Of a DNA stretch of 64,000 nt, positions 62,076 through 64,000 are shown one piece after another. A program made the position numbers and the translations under genes. The notes beneath the pieces were generated by a model. The model worked only from the letters and a program-made list of their open reading frames with translations. It was not told where the DNA came from and did no database searches. The DNA is from 20CM-4-69-16 sp035637455 (GTDB lineage: Bacteria; Gemmatimonadota; Gemmatimonadetes; Gemmatimonadales; GWC2-71-9), in contig DASPXE010000305.1 in the NCBI GenBank assembly GCA_035637455.1, positions 1 to 64,000 of the forward strand. The letters run 5' to 3'. The stretch's first letter is position 1. Every line of letters begins with the position of its first letter.

Positions 62076-63397
62076 TCGCGGTCAGTCCGCCGAAGCATTG
62101 TCGTAAGCTCGGGGCTGACGGTCGCGGGTGTCAACGGCGCGGCCACTGCACGCGACGCGAGCTGCATCAGGGTCGGCGCCGCGAGCTGCGCCAGGGCGAT
62201 ACCCAACACGATCGTCGTGAGCACCGCGCCCGCCGCATCCCCCGCGCCCCCCGCCCCCGCCGCCCCCCCTGTGCTCCCGATCCCGCCGCCAGGGGTGTCG
62301 GGCCGGCCGCCGTACATGAGGAAATAGTTGATCCCGAGCGCCAGCGCCGTTCCGCCCTGGGCCACCGTCCCGAGCCCGATGTGCGGCGGCACGTCCCGTA
62401 GCTTGAGCGCCACGCGAGCGTAGCGCGCACTCGCCCAGCGTGCGCCGACCCGTAGCGCGGCCAGCACCGGCACGGCGGCCAGGATCCAGACCGTGGGCAG
62501 TGTGAGCAGCGCGCCGGCGATGATCAAGAAGACGGCGCAGATCGGGCGCTCCCATTCGGCGAGCGCGGTTTGCATCTGTCGCCGTCGGGGCGAGGCGTTC
62601 ACGATCAACACGGCCGCAAGCGCGCACACCACGAACGGCGACAGGTCGGTCGCGTACCCGATGCCCGCGCCGAACAACATGCAGGCCGCGAGCGCGAGGC
62701 CCGCCTCCTCGCGTGCCGCCCGCAGCCGAGTCACGCTGAGGAACACCAGGCCGACCAGCACCCCGCTGCCGGCGGCGAACACGATCCAGGAGACCCATCC
62801 GAGCTCAGGATTGCCCGCGCCGAGCTGCGAGCGGTGCAGCGCCAACGGGACGATCATGACAACCGCGCCGCAGGCCGTCTCGAGCGCGGCCGCGCGCTCG
62901 AGCGCGCGCGACGCACTCCTGCGCATGCCGACGGCCTGGGCTACCGCGGTGACCGCGCGCGGCCCGGACACCGCAGCCACGGCGGCCAGAGCGAGCACGG
63001 CCGGCAGGCGCGGGGTCCAGGCGGTCGCGAGGGGCGGCACCAGCCGGGCGAGCAGCCAGGCGCCCAGCGCGACGACCACGACTACGCCGGTCGCCGTCGT
63101 CGCCGCGAGCAGCCAGGCGGCGCGCGGGATGCGCCGCACGTAGCGCCACTCGAAGCGCGCCCCGAGCAGGGCGCCGATCCAGCCGATCGCGAACGCGCTC
63201 ACCGGAGCGAGCGCGCGCAGCAGCGGGCGGCCGATGAGCTCGATGCCGGGCCCGAGCACGAGACCCACCAGAATGAGCGGGACACCAGCGGCGATCGCGA
63301 GGTCGAGGTGCAGCGAAGGGCGCGACGGGAGCGGTGGCAGCCGCGTGGCGAGCAGCCCGGCGGCGGCGAGAAGCCCGAGCGCGAGAACCGGATTCAC
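62072..63397 (-). CDS. Cation/proton antiporter-like membrane protein
   Basis: 441 residues with about 11-13 hydrophobic helices. Layout as in the monovalent cation:proton antiporter-2/Kef-type family: repeated AVLALAAVAAVSGPRAVTAV-like half-channel segments, and a region GMRRSASRALERAAALE that resembles the conserved core. Start is the GTG (63395-63397) before NPVLALGLL; longer frames upstream lack family resemblance. A Gly/Ala-rich stretch near residue 390 (GGAAGAGGAGDAAGA) comes from a degenerate C-rich repeat at 62229-62270. Specificity unknown. Confidence 0.72.
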   Translation of the reverse strand: MNPVLALGLLAAAGLLATRLPPLPSRPSLHLDLAIAAGVPLILVGLVLGPGIELIGRPLLRALAPVSAFAIGWIGALLGARFEWRYVRRIPRAAWLLAATTATGVVVVVALGAWLLARLVPPLATAWTPRLPAVLALAAVAAVSGPRAVTAVAQAVGMRRSASRALERAAALETACGAVVMIVPLALHRSQLGAGNPELGWVSWIVFAAGSGVLVGLVFLSVTRLRAAREEAGLALAACMLFGAGIGYATDLSPFVVCALAAVLIVNASPRRRQMQTALAEWERPICAVFLIIAGALLTLPTVWILAAVPVLAALRVGARWASARYARVALKLRDVPPHIGLGTVAQGGTALALGINYFLMYGGRPDTPGGGIGSTGGAAGAGGAGDAAGAVLTTIVLGIALAQLAAPTLMQLASRAVAAPLTPATVSPELTTMLRRTDRE

Positions 63398-63418
63398 GCG
63401 CCGAACGTTCGCGAACGC

Positions 63419-63448
63419 TTGACGCGCGCGCAAGGCGCGCCGTAGCTT
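63419..63448 (+). promoter_or_regulatory. Promoter of murA
   Basis: TTGACG (63419-63424), 18-bp spacer, TAGCTT (63443-63448). ATG at 63459, so a leader of about 3-5 nt. Confidence 0.65.
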
Positions 63449-63458
63449 GCGTTCACCT

Positions 63459-64000
63459 ATGCCTCCGTCGTTCTGTGTCTCCGGTGGCCGCCCGCTCAAG
63501 GGGACGATCCAGCCGGCGGGCAACAAGAACGCGGCCCTTCCCATCCTCGCAGCGACGCTGCTCGCTGACGGGCCCTGCCGCATCGACAACGTTCCCCACA
63601 TCCGCGACGTCGAAACCATGCTGGAGCTGCTGGCGCACCTGGGCGCGGCGGTCGCGTGGACGGCCCCGAACGCCGTCGAGGTGAACACGGCCCGGGCCGA
63701 GCCGCGCGAGCTGGACCCCAAGCTGTGCGCCCGGATCCGGGCGTCGATCCTGCTCGCGGGGCCGATGCTGGCGCGCTTCGGACGGGTGAGCTTGCCGCCC
63801 CCCGGCGGAGACGTAATCGGCCGCCGGCGCGTGGACACGCACTTCCTCGCGCTGGAGCGGCTGGGCGCGGAGATCACCGTCGGCACGACCTACAAGCTCG
63901 AAGCGAAGAAGCTCAGCGGGGCGGACATCTTCCTCGACGAGCCGAGCGTCACGGCCACTGAGAACGCCCTCATGGCCGCGGTCGCGGCCTCTGGCACCAC
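63459..64000 (+). CDS. murA: UDP-N-acetylglucosamine 1-carboxyvinyltransferase (MurA), N-terminal part
   Basis: First committed step of peptidoglycan synthesis, enolpyruvyl transfer from PEP to UDP-GlcNAc. 180 residues visible; the frame runs off the window end. Seen: PAGNKNAALPIL with Lys23, RIRASILLAGPMLARFG, and the mobile-loop motif PPPGGDVIGRRRVDTH. At the position of E. coli Cys115 there is Asp118 (GAC at 63810-63812), with the downstream Arg (R123) kept. Cys-to-Asp at this site is known to make MurA active but fosfomycin-resistant. ATG 10 nt after the -10 box. Confidence 0.95.
   Translation, partial: MPPSFCVSGGRPLKGTIQPAGNKNAALPILAATLLADGPCRIDNVPHIRDVETMLELLAHLGAAVAWTAPNAVEVNTARAEPRELDPKLCARIRASILLAGPMLARFGRVSLPPPGGDVIGRRRVDTHFLALERLGAEITVGTTYKLEAKKLSGADIFLDEPSVTATENALMAAVAASGT

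Overview
The window is a dense, GC-rich bacterial chromosome segment with about 60 genes, many start/stop overlaps of the ATGA or GTGA type, frequent GTG starts, and no rRNA, CRISPR array, transposase or phage gene. The gene content points to the FCB superphylum, most likely Gemmatimonadota: an alternative FCB-type GlmU, a bacillithiol BshA, a DGGGP-synthase-like UbiA protein, TAnnTT-type -10 boxes, membrane-anchored Ser/Thr kinases, and a CIRCE-controlled groESL. The phylum assignment is an inference from content, not from a marker-gene tree.

Layout. (1) 1-6372: a divergent aromatic acyl-CoA catabolic cluster. A benzoate-CoA-ligase-family enzyme lies on the + strand. Six translationally linked genes lie on the - strand: creatininase-like, SDR, RidA-like, enoyl-CoA hydratase, acyl-CoA dehydrogenase and a salicylyl-/anthraniloyl-CoA monooxygenase cut by the window edge. 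(2) 6377-7044: a small helical protein and two tRNA-Ser genes (GGA, CGA) around a large hairpin. (3) 7090-12082: a lipoprotein, a D-2-hydroxyacid dehydrogenase, a Ser/Thr kinase and an outer-membrane barrel. (4) 12200-15026: pyrR-pyrB-pyrC. (5) 15116-20717: a coiled-coil zinc-ribbon protein, rpsT, a site-2 protease, scpA-scpB-rluB and an unknown Rossmann protein. (6) 20722-38968: a very long co-directional run. It holds a HEAT protein, the MoxR/Bat (aerotolerance-type) operon with two gene fusions, mutL, miaA, bshA, UbiA, uppP, birA, a CPBP protease, coaX and a second UbiA. (7) 39024-43470: membrane proteins, an NlpC/P60 fusion, a lipoprotein and groES-groEL. (8) 43574-52197: a HEAT protein, an HD-GYP protein, a second kinase, and the - strand set roadblock / response regulator / ManC / alternative GlmU. 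(9) 52291-60744: a lipoprotein, serS, a histidine kinase, uvrD/pcrA and gatC-gatA-gatB. (10) 60733-64000: three - strand genes (phospholipase-C-like, DUF948-like, cation/proton exchanger) divergent from a truncated murA.

The most interesting signals are the following. MurA has Asp where the fosfomycin-reactive Cys normally lies. A recurrent promoter, TTGAC-N16-18-TAnnTT, ends only 5-14 nt before many start codons, which predicts leaderless or ultra-short-leader mRNAs. A shared N-terminal module links three otherwise different HEAT and HD-GYP proteins. Two kinases share an extracytoplasmic NTF2-like sensor. Dispersed hairpins are built from tandem 5-8-nt words, some extending coding regions, and 9-bp G-rich repeats add Gly-Gly-X tails or loops to unrelated genes. 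The aromatic cluster combines a RidA-like protein that appears to lack its key Arg with a creatininase-family hydrolase.
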